Assembly (NCBI RefSeq): GCF_004216475.1
Contig: NZ_CP022303.1
Coordinates: forward strand, 2,852,001-2,916,000
Length of the DNA: 64,000 nt
Reading direction: 5' to 3'
From: Thalassococcus sp. S3
Lineage (GTDB): Bacteria > Pseudomonadota > Alphaproteobacteria > Rhodobacterales > Rhodobacteraceae
A model generated the notes under the pieces. That model did not search any database, was not told where the DNA came from, and was given only the letters and a program-made list of their open reading frames with translations. Made by a program: the position numbers and the translations under genes. This document shows, one piece after another, positions 19,203-28,836 of the stretch; the first letter of the stretch is position 1, and each line of letters begins with the position of its first letter.

Positions 19203-21176
19203 ATGAGCGAAACCGCGCAATCCGAGACAGTACAGAACACCGTTTATCCGCCGTCGGCGGATGTTGTGGCGCATGCACATATTGACGCCGCAAAATATGA
19301 CGAGATGTACGCGGCCTCCATCACCGATCCGGAGGGGTTCTGGGGCGAACATGGCAAGCGGCTCGACTGGATGAAGCCGTATAGCCAGGTGAAGGACGTC
19401 AACTACGGCTTTGGCAATGTCAGCATCAACTGGTTCGCCGACGGCACGCTGAATGTCAGCGCGAATTGCATAGATCGCCATCTGGCGACCCGAGGCGATC
19501 AGACGGCAATCATCTGGGAACCGGACGATCCGAACGACGCGGCCAAACACATCACCTATAAACAGCTTCACACCAGCGTCTGCCGCATGGCCAACGTGCT
19601 GGAGAGCCTTGGCGTGCGCAAGGGCGACCGGGTTGTGATCTACCTGCCGATGATCCCCGAAGCCGCATACGCCATGCTCGCCTGTGCCCGCATCGGTGCG
19701 ATCCATTCCATTGTTTTCGCAGGCTTTTCCCCCGACGCGCTGGCGGCGCGGATCAACGGTTGCGACGCCAAGGTTGTAATCACCGCTGACGAGGCGCCCC
19801 GTGGTGGGCGCAAGACGCCGCTGAAATCAAACGCGGACGCCGCGCTCCTGCACGTGATGCATGACTGCAAATGTCTTGTCGTGAAGCGGACCGGCGGGCA
19901 GACCACATGGATCGCCGACCGGGATTATGATTACAACGAAATGATGCTGGAGGCGGACGACTACTGTGCCCCGGCGGAAATGAACGCGGAAGATCCTCTC
20001 TTTATCCTCTACACCTCTGGCTCGACCGGCCAGCCCAAGGGCGTTGTGCATACGACGGGCGGATATCTCGTCTATGCCGCGATGACGCATGAGATCACCT
20101 TCGACTACCACGACGGCGATATCTATTGGTGCACCGCCGATGTCGGCTGGGTCACCGGCCACAGCTATATCGTTTATGGCCCACTGGCCAACGGCGCGAC
20201 GACGCTGATGTTCGAGGGTGTGCCGACCTTCCCGGACGCCTCCCGCTTCTGGCAGGTTTGCGAAAAGCACAAGGTGAACCAGTTCTACACCGCCCCTACC
20301 GCCATCCGCGCGCTGATGGGCCAGGGCCCGGAATTTGTCGAGAAATGCGACCTCTCCTCCCTGCGCTTGCTGGGCACGGTGGGTGAGCCGATCAACCCCG
20401 AGGCTTGGAACTGGTACAATGACGTGGTCGGCAAGGGCAAATGCCCCATCGTCGACACTTGGTGGCAGACGGAAACGGGCGGTCACCTGCTGACCCCCCT
20501 GCCCGGCGCACATGCGTTGAAGCCTGGCTCGGCCATGAAACCGTTCTTCGGCGTGCAGCCGGTGGTGCTGGACCCGCAATCGGGCGAAGAGATCCACACC
20601 TACCCCACCGAAGGCGTGCTCTGCCTCAAAGACAGCTGGCCCGGCCAGATGCGCACGGTCTGGGGTGATCACGAACGGTTCGAGAAGACCTATTTCAGCG
20701 ACTACAAGGGTTACTATTTCTCGGGCGACGGATGCAAACGCGACGCCGACGGGGATTACTGGATCACCGGGCGCGTGGATGATGTGATCAACGTCTCCGG
20801 TCACCGGATGGGCACCGCCGAGGTCGAAAGCGCGCTTGTCGCCCATGCCAAGGTCGCCGAGGCCGCCGTGGTCGGTTATCCCCACGAGATCAAGGGCCAA
20901 GGCATCTATTGCTATGTCACGCTGATGAACGGGGTCGACCCGTCCGACGATCTTTACAAGGAGTTGCGCGCCTGGGTGCGGACCGAAATTGGACCCATCG
21001 CCTCTCCTGACGTGATCCAGTGGGCGCCTGGCCTGCCCAAGACACGCTCGGGCAAGATCATGCGGCGCATCCTGCGCAAGATTGCCGAGAACGACTTTGG
21101 CTCGCTGGGCGACACGTCAACCCTGGCCGATCCATCGGTCGTGGATGATCTGATCGCAAATCGCGCCAACCAGTGA
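19203..21176 (+). CDS. acs: Acetyl-CoA synthetase, AMP-forming
   Basis: A 657-residue ANL-superfamily enzyme turning acetate, ATP and CoA into acetyl-CoA, AMP and PPi. Diagnostic pieces are [19 protein letters not shown] (P-loop-like A3), WWQTETGG (A5 region), [19 protein letters not shown] and the hinge lysine region [16 protein letters not shown], where the Lys is the reversible acetylation site. It is the first gene of a module with a second adenylate kinase, a two-part sodium/solute symporter and a DUF294 protein. The GGGGGAGGAG site precedes the ATG. The next gene starts 12 nt after its stop. Confidence 0.97.
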   Translation: MSETAQSETVQNTVYPPSADVVAHAHIDAAKYDEMYAASITDPEGFWGEHGKRLDWMKPYSQVKDVNYGFGNVSINWFADGTLNVSANCIDRHLATRGDQTAIIWEPDDPNDAAKHITYKQLHTSVCRMANVLESLGVRKGDRVVIYLPMIPEAAYAMLACARIGAIHSIVFAGFSPDALAARINGCDAKVVITADEAPRGGRKTPLKSNADAALLHVMHDCKCLVVKRTGGQTTWIADRDYDYNEMMLEADDYCAPAEMNAEDPLFILYTSGSTGQPKGVVHTTGGYLVYAAMTHEITFDYHDGDIYWCTADVGWVTGHSYIVYGPLANGATTLMFEGVPTFPDASRFWQVCEKHKVNQFYTAPTAIRALMGQGPEFVEKCDLSSLRLLGTVGEPINPEAWNWYNDVVGKGKCPIVDTWWQTETGGHLLTPLPGAHALKPGSAMKPFFGVQPVVLDPQSGEEIHTYPTEGVLCLKDSWPGQMRTVWGDHERFEKTYFSDYKGYYFSGDGCKRDADGDYWITGRVDDVINVSGHRMGTAEVESALVAHAKVAEAAVVGYPHEIKGQGIYCYVTLMNGVDPSDDLYKELRAWVRTEIGPIASPDVIQWAPGLPKTRSGKIMRRILRKIAENDFGSLGDTSTLADPSVVDDLIANRANQ

Positions 21177-21187
21177 GGGCTGAACCG

Positions 21188-21877
21188 ATGGATGGCACCA
21201 CCGCAGTGACCACGACCCCCGCCGTTCTGATCCTGCTTGGCCCTCCTGGGGCCGGCAAGGGCACGCAGGCCCGCAAGCTGGAAGAGCGGTTTGGCCTTGT
21301 CCAGCTTTCCACCGGGGATCTTCTGCGGGCGGCAGTCGCAGCGGGCACCGAGGCTGGCAAGGCCGCCAAGGCGGTGATGGAGGCGGGCGATCTGGTCAGC
21401 GACGAGATCGTCATCGCCATCCTGCGCGACCGCCTGGGCGAGCCGGACTGCGCCAAGGGCGTTATTCTCGACGGCTTCCCCCGCACCACGGTGCAGGCCG
21501 GGGCGCTTGACGATCTGCTGACCGAGAGCGGCCAGCGCATCAACGCCGCCATCAGCCTTGAGGTCGATGACGCGGCGATGGTGACCCGCATCTCGGGCCG
21601 CTACACCTGCGGATCCTGCGGTGAGGGATACCACGACACGTTCAAGACACCCGCAAAAGAAGGTGTTTGTGACAATTGCGGCGGCACGGAGATGAAACGC
21701 CGGGCCGACGACAATGCAGAAACAGTGGCCAGCCGCCTTGAGGCATATCATGCCCAGACGGCCCCGCTGATTGCATACTACGCCGATAAGGGCGTGCTGA
21801 AATCCATTGACGCCATGGGCGACATCGAGGCGATTTCAGACGCGCTCGCAACCATCGTCCAGGGGGCGATGGACTAG
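21188..21877 (+). CDS. adk: Adenylate kinase with zinc-type LID
   Basis: A 229-residue kinase recycling AMP plus ATP to two ADP. It shows the P-loop GPPGAGKGTQ, the NMP-binding core STGDLLRAAV and DGFPRT, and a LID domain with four cysteines (CGSCGEGYHDTFKT...CDNCGG), the zinc-binding type. I prefer ATG 21188 over the earlier in-frame GTG at 21173, which overlaps the acs stop. Placed between acs and the acetate-type symporter, it is a paralogue fit to dispose of AMP made by Acs. A conventional adk near the ribosomal operon presumably exists elsewhere in the genome. Confidence 0.92.
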   Translation: MDGTTAVTTTPAVLILLGPPGAGKGTQARKLEERFGLVQLSTGDLLRAAVAAGTEAGKAAKAVMEAGDLVSDEIVIAILRDRLGEPDCAKGVILDGFPRTTVQAGALDDLLTESGQRINAAISLEVDDAAMVTRISGRYTCGSCGEGYHDTFKTPAKEGVCDNCGGTEMKRRADDNAETVASRLEAYHAQTAPLIAYYADKGVLKSIDAMGDIEAISDALATIVQGAMD

Positions 21878-21943
21878 GAAGGGAACCGGGCTCCCACCAA
21901 GCCAAAGGGGCCTGCAATCTTGGAGGAAGAAGGAGGAACCGCC

Positions 21944-22228
21944 ATGGCGGACCAATCTACTCATGCCGCGAATACAGCAGAAGCCGACAAGGGCTACTGG
22001 GCGGCAAACATTCGTATCATTCTGATAAGTCTGGTTATTTGGGCCCTCGTGTCCTTCGGTTTCGGCATCCTGCTACGCCCGCTTCTCAGCGGTATCAGCG
22101 TGGGTGGCACCGATCTGGGCTTTTGGTTCGCACAACAGGGTTCGATCCTCGTCTTCCTGGCGCTGATCTTTTTCTACGCCTGGCGCATGAACCGTCTCGA
22201 CCGTGAATTCGGCGTCGAAGAGGAATAG
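21944..22228 (+). CDS. DUF4212 small subunit of sodium/solute symporter
   Basis: A 94-residue two-span membrane protein. After a polar N-terminus come the hydrophobic segments IRIILISLVIWALVSFGFG and GSILVFLALIFFYAWRMN, followed by a conserved acidic end (REFGVEEE). Proteins of this family are encoded directly before a long Na+/solute symporter of the VC_2705 type and are thought to be its small partner. The ATG at 21944 has the site AGGAGG; an upstream ATG in the same frame lacks that support. The next gene begins 5 nt after the stop. Confidence 0.9.
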   Translation: MADQSTHAANTAEADKGYWAANIRIILISLVIWALVSFGFGILLRPLLSGISVGGTDLGFWFAQQGSILVFLALIFFYAWRMNRLDREFGVEEE

Positions 22229-22233
22229 GACTA

Positions 22234-24021
22234 ATGGATCAGTTTACCCTTAACCTGCTGTTTGTGGGCGCCTCCTTCGCGCTCTACATCGGCATCGCGA
22301 TCTGGGCCCGTGCGGGGTCCACATCGGAATTCTACGCCGCCGGGCGCGGCGTTCATCCGGTCACCAACGGCATGGCCACGGCAGCCGACTGGATGTCGGC
22401 GGCCTCCTTCATCTCGATGGCGGGCCTCATCGCCTTTACGGGCTATGACAACTCCACCTTCCTGATGGGCTGGACCGGCGGTTACGTCCTGCTCGCCCTG
22501 CTGCTGGCGCCTTACCTGCGTAAATTCGGCAAGTTCACCGTTTCCGAATTCATCGGCGACCGGTTCTACAGCCAGACCGCCCGCATCGTCGCCGTGGTCT
22601 GCCTGATCGTAGCCTCCGTCACCTATGTGATCGGCCAGATGACCGGCGTGGGCGTGGCCTTTGGCCGCTTTCTGGAGGTCGACAATACGACCGGCCTTCT
22701 GATCGGCGCCTGTGTGGTCTTTGCCTACGCGGTTTTCGGCGGTATGAAGGGTGTGACCTACACGCAGGTCGCGCAATATTGCGTGCTGATCACCGCCTAC
22801 ACGATCCCCGCGATCTTCATCTCGCTGCAACTGACCGGCACGCCAATCCCGGCCCTGGGCCTTTTCGGCGAGCATGCCGCCTCCGGCCAGCCGCTGCTGG
22901 AGCGTCTGGACCAGATCGTGACCGAACTGGGCTTTAACGAATATACCGCCCACCATTCGGACACGTTCAACATGGTGCTCTTCACGCTCAGCCTGATGAT
23001 CGGTACCGCCGGTCTGCCTCACGTGATCATGCGCTTTTTCACCGTGCCGCGCGTGTCCGACGCCCGCTGGTCCGCCGGTTGGACGCTCGTGTTCATCGCG
23101 CTTCTCTACCTGACCGCCCCCGCCGTGGGTGCGATGGCACGGCTCAACATCACCGAGCTGATGTGGCCCGAAGGCACGCAAGGTCAGGCCGTGAGCGTCG
23201 AGCAGATCGAAACCGATCCGCGCTATGACTGGATGGCCACCTGGCAGAAAACCGGCCTTCTGGGCTGGGAAGACAAGAATGGCGACGGTCGCATCCAATA
23301 CTACAACGATGAAGCCGAAACCATGCAGACCCGTGCGACCGAGGCTGGCTGGCAAGGCAACGAGCTGACCAACTTCAACCGTGACATCCTGGTTCTGGCG
23401 AACCCCGAGATTGCCAACCTTCCGGGCTGGGTCATCGGTCTGGTGGCGGCAGGCGGCCTTGCTGCGGCGCTTTCTACGGCGGCGGGCCTACTTTTGGCCA
23501 TCTCGTCAGCGGTGTCGCATGACCTTATCAAAGGGGCCATCGCACCAACGATCTCGGAAAAGGGAGAGCTTCTCTCCGCCAGGATTGCCATGGCCGCGGC
23601 CATTGTGGTGGCGACCTATCTGGGGCTCAATCCTCCGGGGTTTGCCGCCCAGACCGTGGCGCTCGCCTTCGGACTGGCTGCTGCTTCGATCTTCCCGGCG
23701 CTGATGATGGGGATCTTCTCGACCCGCATCAACAATGTGGGCGCTGTGGCGGGGATGCTGGCCGGTCTGGTGACGACGCTGCTCTACATCTTCCTGCACA
23801 AAGGCTGGTTCTTCATCCCGGATACCAACCTCTTCTCCGACAGCGATCCTCTGATCGGCACGATCCAGTCGACCTCCTTCGGGGCCGTCGGTGCGGCGAT
23901 CAACTTTGGTGTCGCCTACATCGTTGCCGGCATGACCAAGGAGACGCCGCAGGAGATCAAGGAACTGGTGGAAAGCGTGCGTGTGCCCCGTGGGGCCGGT
24001 GCCGCAGCCGCCGATCACTGA
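22234..24021 (+). CDS. VC_2705-type sodium:solute symporter, large subunit (acetate-like)
   Basis: A 595-residue member of the SSS family related to the acetate permease ActP. It has about 13 spans beginning LLFVGASFALYIGIAIWARA and includes the family stretch TAADWMSAASFISMAGLIA, GWTGGYVLLALLLAPYLRKF and SEFIGDRFYS. A hydrophilic insert around residues 315-390 (DPRYDWMATWQ, EDKNGDGRIQYYND) marks the longer VC_2705 subgroup. It probably imports acetate or other short carboxylates with sodium. It pairs with the DUF4212 gene, and a strong terminator follows at 24059. Confidence 0.93.
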   Translation: MDQFTLNLLFVGASFALYIGIAIWARAGSTSEFYAAGRGVHPVTNGMATAADWMSAASFISMAGLIAFTGYDNSTFLMGWTGGYVLLALLLAPYLRKFGKFTVSEFIGDRFYSQTARIVAVVCLIVASVTYVIGQMTGVGVAFGRFLEVDNTTGLLIGACVVFAYAVFGGMKGVTYTQVAQYCVLITAYTIPAIFISLQLTGTPIPALGLFGEHAASGQPLLERLDQIVTELGFNEYTAHHSDTFNMVLFTLSLMIGTAGLPHVIMRFFTVPRVSDARWSAGWTLVFIALLYLTAPAVGAMARLNITELMWPEGTQGQAVSVEQIETDPRYDWMATWQKTGLLGWEDKNGDGRIQYYNDEAETMQTRATEAGWQGNELTNFNRDILVLANPEIANLPGWVIGLVAAGGLAAALSTAAGLLLAISSAVSHDLIKGAIAPTISEKGELLSARIAMAAAIVVATYLGLNPPGFAAQTVALAFGLAAASIFPALMMGIFSTRINNVGAVAGMLAGLVTTLLYIFLHKGWFFIPDTNLFSDSDPLIGTIQSTSFGAVGAAINFGVAYIVAGMTKETPQEIKELVESVRVPRGAGAAAADH

Positions 24022-24058
24022 TGGCATGACCGGGGTCTCTCCCTCCCCGTAGCCACAC

Positions 24059-24099
24059 GTCCCGCCCGGGCCTCCCCCCGGGCGGGACATTTCGTTTTT
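24059..24099 (+). terminator. Strong intrinsic terminator after the symporter
   Basis: GTCCCGCCCGGG pairs with CCCGGGCGGGAC (12 bp, loop CCTCCC) and is followed by ATTTCGTTTTT. It stands 37 nt after the symporter stop and 14 nt before the next start codon, so the DUF294 gene probably depends on read-through. Confidence 0.88.
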
Positions 24100-24113
24100 C
24101 GATGAGGTGCACG

Positions 24114-25937
24114 ATGCCCCTGACAGAGCTAGAGCTGAACCGGTTCCTGACCTCCGTGCACCCCTATGACAGCCTTGAGGCGGACACGCTTTCGGAGCTG
24201 ACCCCGAAATTCCAGATGATCTCCGCCGCACCCGGTGATACGATCTATGAGCTGGGCGAGCGGCTCGATGGCCTCTATCTCGTCCATCATGGCGAGGTGG
24301 AGGTCAGCGATGAGGCCGGCCTGCCCGTCTCCATCCTCGGACCCCGCAATTCCTTCGGTGAGCGTGGCCTGACCCGCGACGGCATCGCTGCGACTTCCGC
24401 CAAGGCCTCTGCCGATACCGTGCTGCTGATGCTGCCCAAGCCGGACTTTGATGCGTTGATGGCGGCTGAGCCCGCCGTGGCACGCTTCTTCGACCGCCGC
24501 CGGACCGACGCACCACGCGGCAATGATCTGGCCACCAGCCGGGTCGAAAGCTTCATGGCGGCCTCGCCCGTCACCTGCGCGCCGGATGTCACTGTCCAAG
24601 AGGCTGCCGCTTTGATGCGGGACAAGCACATCTCGTCGCTCTGCATCACGGCCGACGACGCCCTGGCGGGCATCGTCACCACCCGTGACCTGTCGGGCAA
24701 AGTGCTGGCCCAGGCGCTGCCCGTCGACACGCCCGCCGCCATGGTGATGACCCCTGCCCCCCTGACCCTCGCCCCGTCGGCCATCGGTTCGGACGTGCTT
24801 CACGCGATGATGGAGCACCGGATCGGCCATATCCCTATCGTCGAGGCGGGCAAGCTGGTGGGCATCGTGACGCAAACCGACCTCACCCGCTTTCAGGCCG
24901 TCAGCTCCGCCGAGCTTGTCAGCCGCATCGCCGGAGCCTCCAGCCCCGAAGAAATGGCGCAGGTCACCGCCGAGATCCCCCGCCTGCTGGTCCAGCTTGT
25001 CGCCAGCGGCAACCGGCATGAGGTCGTCACCCGCCTGATCACCGACATCTCCGATACCGTCACCCGGCGCCTCTTGGCGCTGGCCGAGACGCAATTCGGT
25101 CAACCGCCCGTGCCCTATCTCTGGCTCGCCTGCGGATCACAGGGACGGCAGGAACAGACTGGCGTCAGCGACCAGGACAATTGCCTCTTTCTGAGCGATG
25201 ATGCGACCGAGGGCGACATGGAATATTTCCGCAACCTCGCGCGCTATGTCAGCGACGGACTGCATATCTGCGGATACGTCTATTGCCCCGGCGACATGAT
25301 GGCCACCAACCCCCGCTGGTGTCAGCCCCTGCGCGTCTGGCGCGACTATTTCCGCGGCTGGATCGCCAAGCCTGATCCCGAAGCACAGATGCTCGCCAGC
25401 GTGATGTTCGACCTGCGCCCCATCGGCGGCGACCGGACGCTCTTTGACAGCGTACAGGAGGAGACGCTGAAAGCCGCCTCCGCCAATTCGATCTTCGTCG
25501 CTCACATGGCCAGTAACGCGCTGAAACACACCCCTCCTTTGGGACTGCTTCGGGGCTTTGCCACCATCCGTTCGGGCGAACACCGCAACACGCTGGATCT
25601 GAAGCATAACGGCGTCGTGCCCGTCGTCGATCTGGGCCGTATCTACGCGCTTCAAGGTCGCCTTGCCCCCGTAAACACCCGTGCCCGCGTGGAGGCGGCT
25701 GAAGCCGCAGGCGTGCTCAGCCCTTCCGGCGCGCGGGATCTTCTCGACGCCTATGACCTGATCGCCGAAACCCGGCTCGACCATCAGGCACGTCAGATCA
25801 AGACCGGCGCCAGGCCGGACAATTTCCTGGCCCCTTCGGCCCTTTCCGATTTTGAACGCAGCCATTTGCGGGACGCCTTCGTTGTGGTCAAATCGCTGCA
25901 ATCGGCCATGGGCCACGGACGGGGAATGCTGGGCTGA
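24114..25937 (+). CDS. cNMP-binding/CBS/DUF294 nucleotidyltransferase-like signalling protein
   Basis: A 607-residue multidomain protein. Residues 20-125 look like a cyclic-nucleotide-binding domain (DTIYELGERLDGLYLVHHGE); residues 150-270 hold two CBS domains (SLCITADDALAGIVTTRDLS and IPIVEAGKLVGIVTQTDLT). The rest is DUF294: a GlnD-like nucleotidyltransferase (GSQGRQEQTGVSDQDN at about 345-360) plus its C-terminal domain. This family sits next to VC_2705 symporters and is thought to regulate them in response to adenylate state, possibly by nucleotidylation. An in-frame ATG at 24102 would add four residues; I prefer 24114 after GAGGTG. It may be the regulatory output of the acetate module. 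Confidence 0.88.
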   Translation: MPLTELELNRFLTSVHPYDSLEADTLSELTPKFQMISAAPGDTIYELGERLDGLYLVHHGEVEVSDEAGLPVSILGPRNSFGERGLTRDGIAATSAKASADTVLLMLPKPDFDALMAAEPAVARFFDRRRTDAPRGNDLATSRVESFMAASPVTCAPDVTVQEAAALMRDKHISSLCITADDALAGIVTTRDLSGKVLAQALPVDTPAAMVMTPAPLTLAPSAIGSDVLHAMMEHRIGHIPIVEAGKLVGIVTQTDLTRFQAVSSAELVSRIAGASSPEEMAQVTAEIPRLLVQLVASGNRHEVVTRLITDISDTVTRRLLALAETQFGQPPVPYLWLACGSQGRQEQTGVSDQDNCLFLSDDATEGDMEYFRNLARYVSDGLHICGYVYCPGDMMATNPRWCQPLRVWRDYFRGWIAKPDPEAQMLASVMFDLRPIGGDRTLFDSVQEETLKAASANSIFVAHMASNALKHTPPLGLLRGFATIRSGEHRNTLDLKHNGVVPVVDLGRIYALQGRLAPVNTRARVEAAEAAGVLSPSGARDLLDAYDLIAETRLDHQARQIKTGARPDNFLAPSALSDFERSHLRDAFVVVKSLQSAMGHGRGMLG

Positions 25938-25959
25938 GACGGACCAAGGGGGGAGAGCC

Positions 25960-26481
25960 ATGTTTCTGGAATTGATCGCGACCTTCATCGCAGGGCTCGC
26001 TGTGGCAGGCGTCATCATGCTGGCCAATCGACTGCTCGGCGGGCGACTGCCACGGTGGCTGATCCCCGTGGGCGCGGGCCTCGGCATGATCGGCACGACG
26101 ATTGCCAGCGAATACGGCTGGTTCGACCGCACCCGCGCCACCCTGCCCGAGGGCATGGTGATCGCCCAGACCGTCGAGAACCGCAGCTTCTACCGCCCCT
26201 GGACCTATGCAGCACCTTATGTCGAACGGTTCGTGGCCGTTGACACCACCTCCATCCGCACCAACGACGCGGTTTCCGGCCAGAAGCTGGCTGATCTCTT
26301 TTTCTTCGGGCGCTGGTCCCCTGTCGAAAGCATGCCGGTGATCGCCGATTGCCCCGGCGCGCGCCGGGCGCCCCTCACGCCCGAGACGGAATTCGACGCA
26401 GCCGGTGCGGTGATCGACGCGCCCTGGATCCGCGTGACCGAGGAAGACCCGGTTCTGCGGACGATCTGCGAGGCGGCGTGA
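25960..26481 (+). CDS. Uncharacterised membrane-anchored protein, 173 residues
   Basis: The ATG at 25960 follows GGGGGGAGA. Two hydrophobic helices at about residues 3-20 and 32-50 give an N-terminal membrane anchor; the remaining 120 residues form a mixed, mostly periplasmic-looking domain with YVERFVAVDTTSIRTND and RVTEEDPVLRTICEA. No family recognised. It overlaps the next start codon by one base (TGATG), so it is translated with the exonuclease gene. Placed between the DUF294 protein and the DnaQ-like gene, it belongs to the acetate module by context. Confidence 0.72.
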   Translation: MFLELIATFIAGLAVAGVIMLANRLLGGRLPRWLIPVGAGLGMIGTTIASEYGWFDRTRATLPEGMVIAQTVENRSFYRPWTYAAPYVERFVAVDTTSIRTNDAVSGQKLADLFFFGRWSPVESMPVIADCPGARRAPLTPETEFDAAGAVIDAPWIRVTEEDPVLRTICEAA

Positions 26482-27884
26482 TGGAACGGCTGGGCCTGCG
26501 TCTACGCGTCTTTCTCTTTTTCGCCGCGCTGGCCGCCGCCGGTGTTGCACTGGCCTTTGGCGCACTTTGGCTGGCCTATCAGCGAGGCGGTGCCGGGATC
26601 CAAGCCGCGTTGTTGCCCACCGCCATCATCATCGCCTTCGGTTTTCCCGGTCTTTGTGTGGGCATCTGGCTGCTTTTTGACGAAAACGTCGCCAAACCGA
26701 TCGAACGGCTGGCCGCGGAAATGCGCAGCCGGGCGCATGCCGGGGTCTCTTCGGACATGGACCTGCACCATGCGCGCTATCTGGGCGATCTGGCACCCGC
26801 GGCCATGGCAGTGACCGGAAAGCTGAATGCCAGCACCTTCGATCAGGCCGAAGCGGTGGCCGCGCAAACCGCCAAGCTGGCTTCTGAAACCGAGCGGCTG
26901 ACCGCGCTTCTGACGGAAATCCCGGTGGCGATGATCATCGTGACGCCGAACCACAAGATCGTCCTTTATGACGGTCAGGCAGCCGACATCCTGTCGCAAA
27001 TCGCCCCGCCCCGTCTGAATGCATCGGTGTTCGACTATTTCGAAAAGGACGGGGTTCTTGCAGGCTATGACGCCCTTGTCCGCACCGGCATGGACAGCAA
27101 GGCCGATCTGACCGAAACGGGGGGCGCCCGCGCATTCGGGGCCCGGTTGAAGCCTTTGGGCGATGCGCCTGGATACATGCTGATCATCGACGATGGCACG
27201 GTGGAGATCGCACCCGATGCGCCCCGCCCCCTGGTCTATGATTTCGATCTGATGGAGCGGACCGAAACCGGTCCGCAGCATGATGCGATCGACGCTCTGT
27301 GCTTTGTCGTGTTCGACACGGAAACGACGGGCCTGTTGCCCCACCGGGACGAAATCGTGCAAATCGGCGCTGTTCGCGTGCTTAACGGCCGGATCGTCCC
27401 GGGTGAGAGCATTGATCTTCTGGTGCATCCCGGATGCCCGATCCCGGCCGCCTCAAGCCGCGTGCACGGGATCACGGATGCGATGGTCGCCGAAGCGCCT
27501 CGCATCGAAGTGGCGGGTCGCGCCTTTCATCATTTTGCCCGTGACGCCGTCATCGTGGCCCACAATGCGCCCTTCGACATGGCCTTTCTGCGCCGGCATG
27601 CAGGGCGGATTGGCGTGACATGGGATCACCCGATCCTCGACACCGTGCTTTTGTCCGCCGTTCTGTTCGGTGCCAGCGAAACGCATACGCTCGACGCTCT
27701 TTGCGACCGGCTCGACGTGACCATACCGGAAAAGCTGCGTCACACGGCACTCGGGGATGCACAAGCAACCGCCGAAGTGCTCTGCAAGATGCTTCCCATG
27801 CTCCGCGCGCGCGGTCTGGACACATTCGGCGCGGTTGTTGCAGAGACGCGCAAATATGGTCGCCTTCTGGAAGATCTCAACTGA
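26481..27884 (+). CDS. Membrane-anchored DEDDh 3'-5' exonuclease (DnaQ-like) with sensory region
   Basis: A 467-residue protein with two N-terminal hydrophobic helices (about 10-30 and 42-62), a middle sensor-like region (HAMP/PAS-like, residues 70-250) and a C-terminal exonuclease of the PolC/DnaQ epsilon type. Exo motifs are clear: FDTETTGLLP (Exo I), HNAPFDMAFL (Exo II) and HTALGDAQAT (Exo III). Such domains usually proofread in polymerase III, so a membrane-anchored, PAS-linked version is unusual and more likely degrades nucleic acids or a nucleotide messenger. The ATG at 26481 overlaps the preceding stop. The family is found beside VC_2705-type symporters and DUF294 genes in other proteobacteria. 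Confidence 0.85.
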   Translation: MERLGLRLRVFLFFAALAAAGVALAFGALWLAYQRGGAGIQAALLPTAIIIAFGFPGLCVGIWLLFDENVAKPIERLAAEMRSRAHAGVSSDMDLHHARYLGDLAPAAMAVTGKLNASTFDQAEAVAAQTAKLASETERLTALLTEIPVAMIIVTPNHKIVLYDGQAADILSQIAPPRLNASVFDYFEKDGVLAGYDALVRTGMDSKADLTETGGARAFGARLKPLGDAPGYMLIIDDGTVEIAPDAPRPLVYDFDLMERTETGPQHDAIDALCFVVFDTETTGLLPHRDEIVQIGAVRVLNGRIVPGESIDLLVHPGCPIPAASSRVHGITDAMVAEAPRIEVAGRAFHHFARDAVIVAHNAPFDMAFLRRHAGRIGVTWDHPILDTVLLSAVLFGASETHTLDALCDRLDVTIPEKLRHTALGDAQATAEVLCKMLPMLRARGLDTFGAVVAETRKYGRLLEDLN

Positions 27885-28052
27885 GAAAACCGCGACGCGT
27901 CCGCCACGGCACAAAGCGCTTGTCCTGCTCACCCAAGGCCTTACCTCCAGATCATGCCTCAGACAACCAGACTGCGGACCGAGCACCGCCGGAGTGGACA
28001 ACGGAGCGATGACGTGGCACCAGACACCCAGATCATGCAGGCGCAAGCGGAT

Positions 28053-28553
28053 ATGTCCGAACACTCCTTCACACCCGGCCCGCAGACGGCCCGCGCGCTT
28101 CGGGACGCGCTTGGATGTTATGGCACCGGCGTGACCGTCGTGACGACGATGAGCCCGCAGGGTCCGCTGGGCATGACGGCCAATTCATTCGCGTCCGTCT
28201 CTCTCGATCCGGCGCTTGTGCTCTGGTCTCCGGCGAAATCGTCCAGCCGATATGCGAGTTTCGTCGCAGCGCGCCACTTTGCGATCCACGTGATGGCCGA
28301 GGACCAGCAGGATCTTGCGCTGCATTTCGCCCGTCAGGGTGACGGGTTCGACGCGGTTGACTGGACCCCGTCGGAAGAAAACGCACCAATCCTCAGCGGG
28401 TGTCTCGCCCGGTTTGAATGTGCGACATCCGCCGTGCACGATGCGGGAGATCATTCCATCGTTGTCGGAGAGATCCTGCGCGCGGCACACCGGCCCGGTC
28501 AGGGGCTGATGTTCAAGCGCGGTCAATATGGTGGCTTTGCCGGGCTCGATTGA
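28053..28553 (+). CDS. Flavin reductase family protein
   Basis: A 166-residue FMN-binding flavin reductase domain. Diagnostic are GVTVVTTM, GMTANSFASVSLDPALVLWS (isoalloxazine pocket), the FAIHVMAEDQQDLA strand and HSIVVGEI. Such proteins reduce FMN with NAD(P)H and feed two-component monooxygenases, although no partner oxygenase is adjacent. Several in-frame starts exist: ATG 28035 and GTG 28014, the latter with GGAG upstream, as well as 28053. I give the conservative one. It lies 168 nt after the exonuclease on the same strand. Confidence 0.85.
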   Translation: MSEHSFTPGPQTARALRDALGCYGTGVTVVTTMSPQGPLGMTANSFASVSLDPALVLWSPAKSSSRYASFVAARHFAIHVMAEDQQDLALHFARQGDGFDAVDWTPSEENAPILSGCLARFECATSAVHDAGDHSIVVGEILRAAHRPGQGLMFKRGQYGGFAGLD

Positions 28554-28760
28554 AAACGGATCAAACCGCAAGTCCGCAGCATCGAAAGAGGGGCGGCAAG
28601 GCACTTTCAAAGGCCCCTTATCCACCCTTCCCCAAAGAACCGTTGCAAAGGCCATCAAAGCCAAGAGTGCCTGCGCTCACGCCGCCCTTAAGCGAAACGC
28701 ACAAGGTCCGGCCTGCGCCGCAACAAGGGACAGGGCCACGATATCAGGTCGCCTCCCCTG

Positions 28761-28782
28761 CTTCTTCTCGATAAAAATACGG
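28761..28782 (-). repeat. Dispersed intergenic repeat, copy 1
   Basis: The plus strand reads CTTCTTCTCGATAAAAATAC then GG and the GC-rich GCCGCCGGAGGCG. On the minus strand this becomes a GC-rich block, then CCGTATTTTTATCGAGAAG, located downstream of the DUF6505 gene. Copies at 43573 and 53452 match almost exactly and 45691 is a variant. Confidence 0.75.
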
Positions 28783-28836
28783 CCGCCGGAGGCGTCGGGT
28801 TTTTCCTTTCCAAGGAAAAATCCGATTTGAACGGCT

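Noticed and set aside
28554..28836. A 100-codon frame after the flavin reductase
   Set aside because: No ribosome-binding site, it overlaps the end of the reductase and the dispersed repeat, and its composition is non-coding.
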